The position numbers and the translations under genes are program-made. This document shows positions 24,746 through 34,756 of a DNA stretch of 64,000 bases, piece by piece. Source of the DNA: Chaenocephalus aceratus. Taxonomy: Eukaryota > Chordata > Actinopteri > Perciformes > Channichthyidae. Positions within the stretch are counted from its first letter, which is position 1. Each line of letters begins with the position of its first letter. The notes beneath the pieces are model-generated. The model did no database searches and was not told the DNA's origin. It saw only the letters and a program-made list of their open reading frames with translations. The stretch is taken from positions 3,063,407 to 3,127,406 of the forward strand of contig CM043807.1 of NCBI GenBank assembly GCA_023974075.1, read 5' to 3'.

Positions 24746-25439
24746 AAATCTAGCACACTGAGGTTAAATAAATCCAACCCTTTCCACTCTGACTCTTTGT
24801 AATCATACTATCTGTCTTAATTGTTAAATGCCATCTAAACAACATAATTGATGTCTACAAATGATATTACAAAAACTCACTCTAAAAATTGTTTCATCCA
24901 TTGCTACATATTTACCCAACAACTCTTTCAGGAAACCATTTTCTCCTATAAATTGAAAGACGTACATGTTTCCAGCATCACATATTCCACACACTACGAA
25001 AGAACATCTACATATTTTCTCCTATATTTTAAGCTAGTTTCTATAACAAGATTATCATGTGTGACATAACAATCAGATGTCTTGTTTGCTAACCAAGAAT
25101 ATTAAACTTTAAAATGTCTTTTGACCAGTTGAAGTCCTGCTTACTTCATCCTTAAACTCTTCTTTAATTTGAAACCAAAAAAGGTCTTCCTTCTCCACCA
25201 TGATCCTATCTCTATATCAAAGTCCAGACAAACTGATGATTTATCTTCAGAAACCATGAGGAATGAAAACACTATTCTCCCTTACTTCAGTTCTAAATCA
25301 AATGAGCCAGACAGGAAACCCCCTTTAACCACTTGCTTATTCTATCATCTAAGTTGTGTTACAAGCAGGTTAGATCTGTAATGAATTAAAATCAATATTT
25401 AAAGACGCAATATAAGTTAAATATATTGTTAAGGTAATT

Positions 25440-26131
25440 ACTGTTTTATTGTGAAGGCATCTCTGGCGAACAGCGGCCTTTGGCTTTTATTTTGAAAGGC
25501 CGTTCCGGAACAGCGACAATCGTTCTAATGCATTAACTATAGTCGTGAAAGAGACAAGGAGGGGGAAGGCGTGTGGAAGCAAGCAGTGAACTGAAAATGC
25601 CACCAATCCTCTGTTTTAACGTGATGGCGGACATTGAAAACCGAAGCGGGCATAAGTACCCCTGTCTTTTGTACCATTACATTTACCAACATAAAACAAG
25701 GTCTTTACTAATCAACAATGACAACCTACAGACAGCTTATTTATTGAAATATACGCAATATATTGACTTCGCTTTTATTTATCTGACTTAATTAACGTGC
25801 TTCCCCCCTTTCCGCCACTAGATGGCAGCAGCAGAGCACAAATGCGCTTCACTGTTTTGAGCGAATGTCTGATTTCCACAGACAATCGCTCACATAGGTT
25901 ATTCAGGTAAAAATCACACAGATTTATTCCCCGTACAGTTTGTCTAGCCTAGCTTGATAACGTGCCTCATATGTCGTCACGCAGGACTCTCTGCCTACCT
26001 TGCGATTAACGTTATGTTTACGTCAGCCTTTCAAATTAATTTTTACAGACAAGGGAAACGGGAGCCGGTCTCGTCACAATGTAGGTGACGTTAGCGCTCT
26101 CTCCCAAGGATTTAACATATAACAGCCCGCT
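25440..26131. other. Interior of the LIM-carrying element, first copy of an internal duplication
   Basis: Bases of about 25840-26130 share ordered motifs with 26445-26790: ACACAGATTTATTCCCCGTACA, TTTACAGACAAGGG, GAGCCGGTCTCGTCACAATG, GGTGACGTTAGCG and GGATTTAACA. The two copies flank the open frame at 26132-26494. Confidence 0.7.
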
Positions 26132-26494
26132 TTACACGGCCACTAAAGGCGCCTGTAATACTGGAGCAATAAAAGCATGCTCGGTGGGGTCTTCTGTGGT
26201 GTGTTGAGACCTCAATCTGTTACGGGGCATTGAAAGAACCTGACCTACTCCCAGTCTTTCACTGATTGTTCCTGTCAGAGATATCAGCTTAACTTTGCAC
26301 CTCTCCCCCCTGCTGTCTTCCTCTTCCTGTCCTGTTTGTTCCTGCTGAAAGGTGTCCTGATAGCTGTCTTTATGACCCTGGCCTCCTGCTCCATTGTAAA
26401 ACCCCTCAGTTTTATGACATGCTGTTTCCCTATCTCTTTTATGGCCAGCCGACCACAAATGAGCTTCACTCTTCTGAGTGCTTTGGTCACACAA
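26132..26494 (-). CDS. Unassigned 120-codon open frame in the LIM-carrying element
   Basis: It starts MCDQSTQKSEAHLWSAGH and is polar and Gln/Glu/Lys-rich in the middle, ending LQAPLVAV. A second minus frame over the same bases (26284-26490, basic, MTKALRRVKLICGRL) is also open. Neither matches a family I recognise. It lies in the gag position of the element but has no zinc knuckle. Coding status is doubtful. Confidence 0.25.
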   Translation of the reverse strand: MCDQSTQKSEAHLWSAGHKRDRETACHKTEGFYNGAGGQGHKDSYQDTFQQEQTGQEEEDSRGERCKVKLISLTGTISERLGVGQVLSMPRNRLRSQHTTEDPTEHAFIAPVLQAPLVAV

Positions 26495-26829
26495 GTATTT
26501 TAGGTAAAAATTACACAGATTTATTCCCCGTACATTTTGTCCGGCTTTATAATGTGGTGTTTATTTCAACAGGGAGACCAAACCATGGACGGTGCTTCAA
26601 CACCCATAAGGGATGTGACCGTCCCATGGAGCTTAAACGCCCAGGTTTCAGCGAGCCCTTTACCACACGTTTGCTTTTCAAATCAATGTTTACAGACAAG
26701 GGGAACCGAGAGCCGGTCTCGTCACAATGTACTTAGGTGACGTTAGCGTTCTCTCCCCAGGATTTAACAGATAAAAGCCCGCTGACCTTTTCGCTTATTT
26801 GGCCTTGGACTCTTATTTACTCCCAGTTA

Positions 26830-27095
26830 TAAACGGCGGATCGATCTGAAATATCGATCTTCCAGGTTCCGTAGTGTCAGAGTCACACCTACGAACTGCA
26901 CCGCTCCTACGTCACTTCAGAAATAAACTTCCTGAGATCCACGCTAACTGCTTTATTTCAAACGGCGGCTCGATCTAAAATTATCGCGCTTCCAGGTTCC
27001 GTCGTGCAAGAATTTCACCTTACAACCCACGAACTGCACCGTCTCCGCGCCACTTCAGGACTAAAATACCTGAGATCCACGCCCACTTCTGTATC
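26830..27095. repeat. Two diverged tandem copies of about 130 bp
   Basis: AACGGCGG-TCGATCT, CTTCCAGGTTCCGT-GTG, ACGAACTGCACCG and CCTGAGATCCACGC occur in the same order at 26832-26945 and 26960-27090, in the leader of the element just after the primer site. Confidence 0.75.
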
Positions 27096-27321
27096 TCGTC
27101 TCGCAGGACCCTCTGTACCTTGCGATCAACGTTCACGTGTTTTATATAACTTTCCTAACATGGTAAAAAATATGCATTGTATACTCCATTCAAACTTCAA
27201 AAACACTCTGAAACGCCTACAGACAATCCTACAGGGCCCTGCTATTGTCCGAGGCGTCTAAAAGTGCTTGTTCCCGACCCAGTGTGGTCCTCTGATTCCT
27301 TCCACAGCCCTGTCTACTCTG

Positions 27322-27339
27322 AAACGTCGGAAGTCACCA
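27322..27339 (-). promoter_or_regulatory. Probable primer binding site
   Basis: In minus sense TGGTGACTTCCGACGTTT begins two bases after the 5' LTR. TGG is the complement of tRNA CCA. The string resembles the tRNA-Trp site (TGGTGACCCCGACG...) with changes, so the primer is a guess. Confidence 0.55.
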
Positions 27340-27341
27340 TT

Positions 27342-27991
27342 TGTTAAGAGATTTAGTGGAGAACTCGTCCGCTTTCTTAAATCTCCCCGCGTCCCTAAAA
27401 CAAGCTGTTATCTTACATGAAGGAATCCAGAGCATACAATTAACCGTTTAACAATAATCTACTTTAATGGTAATATACAATGCAATACAATCAAATACAT
27501 TACCATACACAACCATATCGTATCATATGAATAATGTCAGGAGTTTGGCCTACTCCTGGCTCCTGCCCACAGGCCGCCAGACCTCCCAGTCCCAGCGACG
27601 CGAGAAGAGAGAGGCAGAACACAGCGGGGTTCCTGTCTATATACCTCGCTGACCCAAGGAGGAGTTATCTGCGCCTCCCTTCCAGACCAGTGATTGGCTG
27701 CCCAAATTATCATCAACAGCTCACATCTTAAGTCCCCAATCCCAGTGGCTCAGCTTCCTTATCACAGGGATCTGAGATGACTGTATGTCAACTCCACACC
27801 TTCCCCCTCTTCCTTTGTCCTCACAAAACCAAATGTTCACAGGCCCCTACATTCCAGAGACCACAGTGGGGTCTTGCTTCACCTCCCTTTGTCCTCAAAA
27901 AGCCACATGTTAGCAGGCCCCAAATCCAGCTCACAGTTTCTACATAAAACATTTTCCCTTTTAAGCTTCACAGTACAAATATTTCCTTACA
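27342..27991 (-). repeat. 5' LTR (minus orientation) of the LIM-carrying element
   Basis: Same sequence as 19762-20411 by eye. Promoter TATA in minus sense near 27637-27644. Confidence 0.9.
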
Positions 27992-28068
27992 ACCTCTTCG
28001 GAAGACCAGATTCCCAGTAGGTAGCTGGTCTCTTCTGTGGACCACTGCTGCTTGTTAAGTTTCTCCAT
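27992..28068 (-). pseudogene. Myb/SANT-like exon, 5' half
   Basis: ATG at 28068 in minus sense. It reads MEKLNKQQWSTEETSYLLGI, the start of a Myb/SANT-like helix (WS..E...LL..W). It is interrupted by the retroelement and continues at 19761. Myb-like proteins are the second gene of PIF/Harbinger elements. Confidence 0.6.
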
Positions 28069-28314
28069 CGTTGTGTACAAGCTGGATAAAACGCCGGCTT
28101 TTTGTTGTTGTTCAGGAGTTGATCCCGCCCCTGCCCCCGCCTCGACGTAAGCATGACGTATGTGGTGCTTTTGCTCTAGCCGGACAATTGTTTGGTGCTT
28201 GAAACGAACCGGATTCTGGAGCTAAGAGGCTGCTCCACTGTGGTGTGAACAGGAAAACCCGGTGCTTTTCAAGCTCCAGCTCCGAACCTGAAACACTGTT
28301 GGTGTAAATGAGGT

Positions 28315-28839
28315 AAGAGAGTATTTTACAAAGAGTGAAACAGCGCCCCTCTAGGTGTTATGGTGAAACAGATTGCACTCTCTGTTGCGAGAGGAGGCCT
28401 TCCCTTGGTGAAAAAAAATTGAGAGATTGACCAATCAGACAAGGCTCACGTCATGCCTCTGCCAACCTGTGGTTAGTCCGGGCCATGCCAAGGGAAGCCA
28501 GAGGCGGCTGGCTTCCCTTGCCTCACAATCCAATCAAATCGCATCAACTGAGTGTTGCAGTGACGCGTCCTAAAACCCGGAAGTAAGCTGCGCTCGGTTT
28601 CCCTCGACAAAAAGACAATGGGATTTCTCCATTGGATTTTGGAAAATAGCTCGAAATAAGGTCAGTGGAAAACGAACCTGTTAGATAAATGCACGTTTTG
28701 TTCAGCCGGATAATATCCACATGTCTACCCTACTTTTATAATTTTCGAATCATAAATCTAATCGATAGAAGATAGATAGCGTCACTGCACCACTCTCACC
28801 GCCGTTAGAAAGTAGCAAGCAACTGAAGCAAGTGCAATT
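28315..28839. other. Diverged hAT-like flanking sequence
   Basis: It contains GGCTTCCCTTG/CCAAGGGAAGCC strings in both orientations (28391, 28489, 28508) and CCCGGAAGTAAGC. There is no clear terminus. Confidence 0.3.
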
Positions 28840-28986
28840 ATGGAGGGTGGAGATTTGGAGTATTTAATCAAAAATAATTGTACTAAACTTCCGCTACAGC
28901 AGCAACAACAAATACAATCTGATGACAGGCCAATGCCCAAACTGGAGCTGTGTACAGCGAGGAAAAAAGGAGCGAATCGGACATAA
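28840..28986 (+). pseudogene. Possible N-terminal exon of a hAT (ZMYM1/TTF-type) transposase
   Basis: A 48-residue frame starts MEGGDLEYLIKNNCTKLPLQ, followed by QQQQ and PMPKLEL. The 'LEYL...LPL..Q' opening resembles the N-terminus of hAT transposases of the ZMYM1-like group. The stop after 48 residues and the lack of any downstream domain make it at best a remnant. Confidence 0.3.
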
Positions 28987-29342
28987 AACGTTAAAGCTCT
29001 CCTGATTTAGTTTGTGAATTAATGCTTATTAGAGTTTCGGCTGGAGAGTGCGTGCGGACCTGTCGGTTAGATAACAGGCGTGTGTAAGTCCTGCATCTGT
29101 ATGATACAAATGTGTGTAAAATGATACCGGGTCCTGACTGTAATCACTCATCTGGTTACGTTATTACATTGACCACCACACCCCCGACCCAAAAGAAAGG
29201 ACGTATTATTGGCTTCCCCTAATTTTTTCCCCACGCTACGCTACGCACATCGTGCTGTTAGCTATATCCACTAAACTGCCAGGACATGCTCAGTATCAGG
29301 CGCGTCGCCCGGACAATTCTACCAATAATACAATACATTAAC

Positions 29343-29851
29343 TAGACCCTCCAGAAAAACGCGGGCAAAAATCCTTGATTTTGCAATTAAACATGCGGGG
29401 TTTTTATGTGATTTTATGCGGTGATATTGCGAAATATGCGAAAAGTTGCGAAAAAGAATAGATTTTTTTTTAAATATTGGGCTGTCTTATGTATTCTCTC
29501 TCACACACAACCTGCCACTAACGTTAAACCCCTTTCCTATTCAATTAAACACATTCAATGTTTATCTATTGTAAAAGCAATTGGGCTATTTTAATCACTC
29601 TCTCTCTCTCTCACACACTCACACACACACTTCTCCGCCTCATTCTGTTTTCATTTACTCGTTCGTTATCTGATCAGCTTCAATCTTGGCTACTCACTTT
29701 GTTTCTTGTAGCCCTCGAAAGGGTTTTGGAGGTTGATGCCTCGGTGAACGTGAGTTGTTTGGCTTTCTTGTCCGCAGCAGCAGAAAGCATTTTCGAATGT
29801 TTGAATGAATCAAAGTGGGTCGTCACCGTCGATTTTCTCAAATGCTCCAAC
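29343..29851 (-). mobile_element. Possible hAT fragment with short minus-strand exon
   Basis: CTCCAGAAAAACGCGGGCAAAA at 29348 followed by TTGCGAAATATGCGAAAAG-type sequence resembles a fish hAT end. On the minus strand at about 29790-29700 a frame MLSAAADKKAKQLTFTEAST ends at a GTGAGT donor-like site. The partner end was not found. Confidence 0.3.
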
Positions 29852-30313
29852 TAGAGATGGGGACTCGAGTCTGCGACTCGGACTCGAGTCGCACTTAAGT
29901 CGCACACACAGAGACTTCAGACTCGACTTGGACTCGTGACCAAAAGACTTCAGACTCGACTTTGACTCGTGACCAAAAGACTTCAGACTCGACTTGGACT
30001 CGTGTGTTGGGACTCGTGAACAATCATTGTGTTTTCTATTTTTGGCGTATTAAAGGTGGGGTAGGTACATTTGAGAGAAACCGGCTCGAGATCGCTAGAA
30101 TTTGAAAATACACAACCGGAGATAATCTGCTAGAGGCTGCTCCTTCCTTATAGAGCCCGCCTCCTCCAACACACACGAACGCGCACATGACCAATGAGGG
30201 CACGAGATCAATGTGTGCCCAGATGGAAGGCTGACAGGCAGGTAGGCCATCCAGTTATTTTAGTCGGGCTCATTACGCAGACGTGCGCGCCTCTGTTACT
30301 ACCTCGTAGTAAC

Positions 30314-30647
30314 TAGAGATGGCAAATCCGGATCATTTTATGGACTCGGAGTCTTCTGAGTCAATCATTGAAGAGATCCGGATCATACGAGTCATTTGAG
30401 TCATTTGAGTCATATGAGTCAGCATGACCAAGACCGTAGAAATCCTACCGGTGAAACCGAAAAGTTGTTGCATTTAACCAGCATATTAAACTAACGTTAC
30501 ATTAACCTCCGCTACACAGTGTCTTTTGCTTTAATAAAACATGTGTGTGTGTGTGCATTTTAAAAAATAAGTGTTTTGCATTATATGTATATAGTTATTT
30601 TAATATGTTCCTGTACTTAAGCTAATTTTGCACAATTGTGTTTTCAT

Positions 30648-30693
<46 letters not shown>

Positions 30694-31604
30694 TAATAAT
30701 AATAATAATAATAATAATAATTGTATAATTACATTTTATATATTCTAACTGTTTTGCAATTTTCTATCATTTGTTTCTTTTTGTGTGCCATGTTCAAAAT
30801 AAACGAGTTTCCAAGTAAGATCCTTATTGGAAATGCAGATATTATTACAGGAGACTGTTGCACAACATGACCATTTTGTTAGAAGTCTACACTGAAACTT
30901 AATTTAGAGCCGGAAAAATCGCGGGATCCGTGAATCCAGGTCAATGATCGAGAGAGACCAGTAGCCTACGAGGACTCAGAGCCGTAACGTATAGCAGGCA
31001 GCAGATCCAGAGATCCAGCAGACTCGTCCCCATGCACGAATCTACAGCAGACTCAGCCCCTCCTCCGGCTCGCACGGCTCCCGCGAGTCCCACGGCTCCC
31101 GCGAGTCCCACGGCTCCCTCGACGAGTCGCAGCAGACTCAGAGATTTGCGGACTCACGGCTCACTCACGGCTCACGGCTCACTCACGGCTCCCGCGAGTC
31201 CCACGGCTCCCTCGACGAGTCGCAGCAGACTCAGAGATTTGCGGACTCACGGCTCACTCACGGCTCACGGCTCACTCACGGCTCACGGCTCACTCACGGC
31301 TCCCGCGAGTCCAACGACTCACGGCTCACGGGACTCTCGCGGGAGCCGGAGGAGGGGCTGCATTTGCTGTTGATTCGTGCATGGCGACGAGTCTGCTGGA
31401 TCTCTGGATACAACAACGTTGTAATGTGATTGTACACGTTATAAAGAGAGTAAAGAGTGACGCAATTTATAGTTTTAATTGTTACGTCACATCAGGTGTA
31501 GGACTCAAAGGACTCGGGTTAATCGAGAGGGAGACTCGTCACGACCGGCTCATTACTAGGATCCGGGTTAATGATCCGGATGAATCATGACTCGCCCATC
31601 TCTA
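30314..31604. mobile_element. hAT MITE with AAT microsatellite and long hairpin
   Basis: Ends TAGAGATGGCAAATCCGGAT and ...GACTCGCCCATCTCTA are inverted. A perfect 8-bp TSD GTAGTAAC lies at 30306-30313 and 31605-31612. Inside are (AAT)n at 30648-30721 and an inverted repeat of about 75 bp (31006-31080 with 31335-31410) enclosing CACGGCTCCCGCGAGTC-type tandem repeats. There is no transposase. It interrupts the BED-exon hAT element. Confidence 0.92.
30648..30721. repeat. (AAT)n microsatellite
   Basis: About 24 AAT units with one TGA interruption. Confidence 0.95.
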
Positions 31605-31800
31605 GTAGTAACACAATAGCGACCGGCGGCACACCTGCGGCTGTACCGCTTGTAATTAGGTTCAACTACAAAAACTTCGAACAAAACGCCGGCGGCACCA
31701 ACAAAAGGAGCGCAAACTGCAAAGTCTGCAATATCAAAATCAAGGATGCTGGCGCAACAACGTCGAATTTCATCAGGCACTTGAAAACTCACCCGGAGAG
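31605..31800 (+). pseudogene. BED-type zinc finger exon of a hAT transposase
   Basis: The frame contains RFNYKNFEQ and NKRSANCKVCNIKIKDAGAT, followed by TSNFIRHLKTHPE. This is a BED finger, with C-x2-C and H-x4-H spaced as in hAT transposases and ZBED proteins. It ends at a donor-like GAGAG/GTCAGT near 31800. The upstream half was separated by the MITE at 30314-31604. The transposase catalytic exons are not present in the window. Confidence 0.65.
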
Positions 31801-32373
31801 GTCAGTCACATTAATGCATGGATGGTTAGCAAACATGTTTAGCTCAGCATCAGCTGTGTAATGCTAACTTAGCTTGCTGCTAGCTTTGTAACTGAATATT
31901 TGAAAAGATTAGTGAATTGCTTGTCACACTTGTTTGAGTTGAGTGGCGTTGACATCCAACTTTTGACAAGACATAAAAAAGGTCGGTAACGTTAATCATT
32001 ACCCGCTGCCACTATCTACTGGCTAACGTTAAACGTAGAAAAATACATAGTTACATACATAAATACATCTGTCGGTTTATAGGCAGGTTACAGGTTTATT
32101 GTTGACCACGTAACGTTAATGTTACAGGTTTATCAGGTTACCATTACACTGGGTTTGAGTGAGAGGATAGAGGAATATGTTTATTAATAGTAGACTTAAA
32201 AGATGTCATTAGAGACCCAGTGTAATTAAACAATACGGTTGCAGAGGTCAAATTTGTAAATGTTTGTCCACTGGCCAAATGGCTAGCCTAGTGAATGTTG
32301 ACATTTTACCAGCCACTCAATAGATTGCCATTGTTATTTTTGGCTGGTGCGTGCAACATACAGTACCAGCCAC
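31801..32373. other. hAT intron-like sequence upstream of the retrovirus
   Basis: AT-rich, with GGTAACGTTAA motifs repeated. No gene. The last bases CCAC are the retroviral target duplication. Confidence 0.4.
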
Positions 32374-32867
32374 TGTAGTGGAAATTTTTAGTTATTATCA
32401 TCCTTTTTTATTTCTTTCATATGCTTAAACCAAATGCTTCTCATTTCCTGATATATTCTTACTATTATTATATATCTCTTCTTCCTCTCCTTCAAGGCCA
32501 AAGAGCTGCTGTGGCTACTAAGAGACTCACACAGACACACACGAACTTCCCTGCTCTGAGAACCGTTATGCTATCTCCCTTTGAAGGCCAGATGTCTAAT
32601 AACAATATGTGACTGTGTGAATCCAGATTTCTCACGTTCCCACTGGGGTTCTATATAACCTTTGCTTTTCCATTGATCTGCGCACTCTCGCGCAGACTAT
32701 CTTATACTCTGTGCGACTTGTGACATTATTATATTATTGTATCGTTTATTTGAAGCTTCAAATAAATAACCAAAAGACAGCTTTTCTCGATTCACCATTT
32801 ATTTGTTTTGATCATTTGACTTGTACTCTCCAGAGCCGTGTTTGGGAGTCGTTATATTTCCATAACA
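32374..32867 (+). repeat. Retroviral 5' LTR
   Basis: TGTAGTGG...CATAACA. Promoter-like CTATATAA at 32651-32658 and AATAAA at 32761-32766. Two visible differences from the 3' LTR. Confidence 0.93.
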
Positions 32868-32869
32868 AA

Positions 32870-32887
32870 TGGCGTTGTCGGCAGGAT
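32870..32887 (+). promoter_or_regulatory. Primer binding site, tRNA-Ser-like
   Basis: TGGCGTTGTCGGCAGGAT starts two bases after the LTR. It is complementary to the 3' end of a vertebrate tRNA-Ser (…CTGCCGACTACGCCA) with one mismatch. Confidence 0.75.
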
Positions 32888-33306
32888 CTCTGTATGTTTG
32901 ATCGGGGAAACCTCTGGACGCTGGTGGGTTGCTCCGGGATCTTTTGGTCTTCCTCTACCTCAACGGAGAAAAAACCGTACGGGACGAGGGGACCAGCGCG
33001 AGGGGTGGAACCGATTGACTTCACGAGATCCAACGAACTCAAAGGGCTTTCAATACTCGGTGAGATGTGCAAAGTCTAAATTGTTTAAAGTTAAACGTAA
33101 TTAAAAATCACATGACATCTGGGAGAGGGATTGCTCGAAAACAGAGATATTTGGCATATCTAGCATCGACGGGTGAAAAATAGTGTTTTGGTGACACTGA
33201 GTGTTTTGGTGACACGGAGTGTTTTGGTGACACTTTAAAAGACTTTGCGGAGGCAAAGCAGGGGAGGGGGTATGTACAGCCTCCTGAGGGTCCGATAGTT
33301 GATGTC

Positions 33307-34161
33307 ATGCGAGCAAAATATGGTGAAGAAAGTCTGTCTAAATTAAATATATGGACGGAAATGTTCGGATTTCCTAAGGGAGGTTCTTTGAGTAAATTAA
33401 AAATCAAAAACCTAAGGGATAAATTACAAGAGTGTGAAGATGGAATGAAGAAGAAGAGTACAATTAAAGTAAAAGACTTAGAGAAACTGGACACTTATAG
33501 AAAGTGTTTAAAATACTGGGAGGATGAAGCAGAGTGCCGTGAAAGAAGGCAATTGGCCGCGGCAATAAAAAAAATACAGGCTGAGGATAAAAGTGCAAAG
33601 GAAGAGAAAAAGTGTTTTGTGTTTCCTCCACAACATAAAATACAGGCTCCCCTCTATCCTCTGTTTGCAGGCGTGCGGGACCCTCTCCTCGACTCAGGAT
33701 TTCCATCCCCTCCTCCACCTCCCCCCGTCTGCTACCTGCAGTGGAGGCTCCTGGAGGAGCTGCTGCTGGACCATGAGGTCAACATACCAGCCGCCGCTGC
33801 ACAGCAGCAAGACACACAGAGAGGGGGCAGAGACGAAGAGAGACAGAGAAAAGAAAATGAAGAAGAAGAAGCAGGACTGAAAAAGATCCATGACAAGAGA
33901 GAGAAAAAGAAAAGAGACGCGAAGAAAGCTGAACTCTACAGAAAAGAACACCTCCAAAAAGGAATAACTACATGCCCCGCTTTCCCTGGCCAGCTGACCA
34001 TGGTCCAGGCTGGCACAACCGCCTGGACCCAAAGTGATGGCCAGGGCAGAGGAGGGGGTTTCCGAGGCCGGAGCAATAACTACAATCGCTGTTTTAACTG
34101 CGGACAGACGGGTCATCGGTTCGCTGAATGCCCACACGAGAAGAAGAAAAAGAACTTTTGA
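33307..34161 (+). pseudogene. Retroviral gag remnant with CCHC knuckle
   Basis: 284 open codons from MRAKYGEESLSKL. The C-terminal residues of about 262-280 contain CFNCGQTGHRFAEC, a nucleocapsid zinc knuckle that packages genomic RNA. Upstream lies a highly charged Glu/Lys/Arg stretch (residues about 180-225), typical of the region between capsid and nucleocapsid in gammaretroviruses, and a poly-Pro segment at about 133-140. At under 300 residues it is much shorter than usual (500 or more), and the capsid core (major homology region) is not evident, so an internal deletion is likely. The leader contains a 19-bp element, GTGTTTTGGTGACAC-like, three times (33180-33235). Confidence 0.75.
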
Positions 34162-34399
34162 TCGGATAAATCGGACCACAACAAAGAAAATTCTTCAAAC
34201 TGACAGTCGAGGGAGGGAGTGGAGGAGGAAGGAATTCGGTCGGGGGAGACGGACCCCATGCCAGGCAGCATCTAACCAGGGAAGTGACACACACACACAC
34301 ACATGCATCATACATGCTATTGAGAAATTAGAAGAATTAGAGGACATGTCTGTGGTTAAAAAGGGTACATATTTGAAATATGACAGTGAATGTTTGCAT

Positions 34400-34756
34400 T
34401 AAGAAATGTCCCACACATTTTTGGTTGATTCTGGGGCTACACATTCTGTGGTAAAAAAGGGTAGATTTGCCTGAATGCAAATTTAGTGATAGATTTATTC
34501 ATGTGCTGGATAACTATAAAGGAGAGGTTTCTGTACCACTTCAGAGTGGAGATAACGGTGTTGACAGTAATCCATTTCCCACATCAGTAAAAAACAGTTA
34601 TTTTATCATCTGTCTGCCCAATACATTTATTGGGCAGAGATCTGATTCTCCGGCTCGGCTTGGACCTCATTTTTCCACAAATGAGGGTCTTAAAGTCCGA
34701 CAGCTATCTCCTACGATGGTTCAAAAAGTGTCATTTGATGATAAAGAACTGGTGAA
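34400..34756 (+). pseudogene. Retroviral aspartic protease remnant
   Basis: The frame contains SHTFLVDSGATHSVV, the D-S-G catalytic motif of retroviral proteases, in the expected place just after gag. A stop and frame change follow within 20 codons, and a second stretch (LPECKFSDRFIHVLDNYKGE) continues until the hAT insertion at 34757. The protease cannot be functional. Confidence 0.7.

Larger units (their letters stand above)
19762..27991 (-). mobile_element. 8.2-kb LTR retroelement carrying LIM-domain cargo
   Basis: Two 650-bp LTRs that look identical by eye (19762-20411 and 27342-27991) are flanked by a 4-bp duplication ACCT (19758-19761 and 27992-27995). Orientation is minus: a primer-site-like sequence follows the LTR at 27322-27339, and the purine tract AAAAGAGGGAA lies just upstream of the other LTR. 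The interior shows no Gag, protease, reverse transcriptase or integrase motif. It has a LIM-domain open frame at its 3' end, where env or a transduced gene would sit. The 4-bp TSD suggests mobilisation by a retrovirus-like helper. LTR identity means recent activity. Confidence 0.85.
18908..28314 (-). mobile_element. PIF/Harbinger-like element split by an LTR retroelement
   Basis: The left end ACCTCATTCACACCAACG and right end GTTGGTGTAAATGAGGT are inverted copies. Longer inverted similarity continues inward (TTCAGGTTC...GAGCTTG-type motifs). A Myb/SANT-like exon is encoded on the minus strand and is cut in two by the insertion at 19762-27991. Without the insertion the element is about 1.2 kb, so it lacks a transposase. 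The TSD is unclear (possibly TA). Confidence 0.6.

Noticed and set aside
26132..26494. Considered calling this Gag of the LIM-carrying element
   Set aside because: No capsid or zinc-knuckle motif, and a second frame over the same bases is also open; kept only as an unassigned frame.
18752..29340. A further outer hAT layer around the Harbinger-like element (CAGTGGCG end, CCAAGGGAAGCCAG strings)
   Set aside because: I could not find a matching right terminus or an 8-bp target duplication, so it is mentioned only as a possibility in the flank entries.
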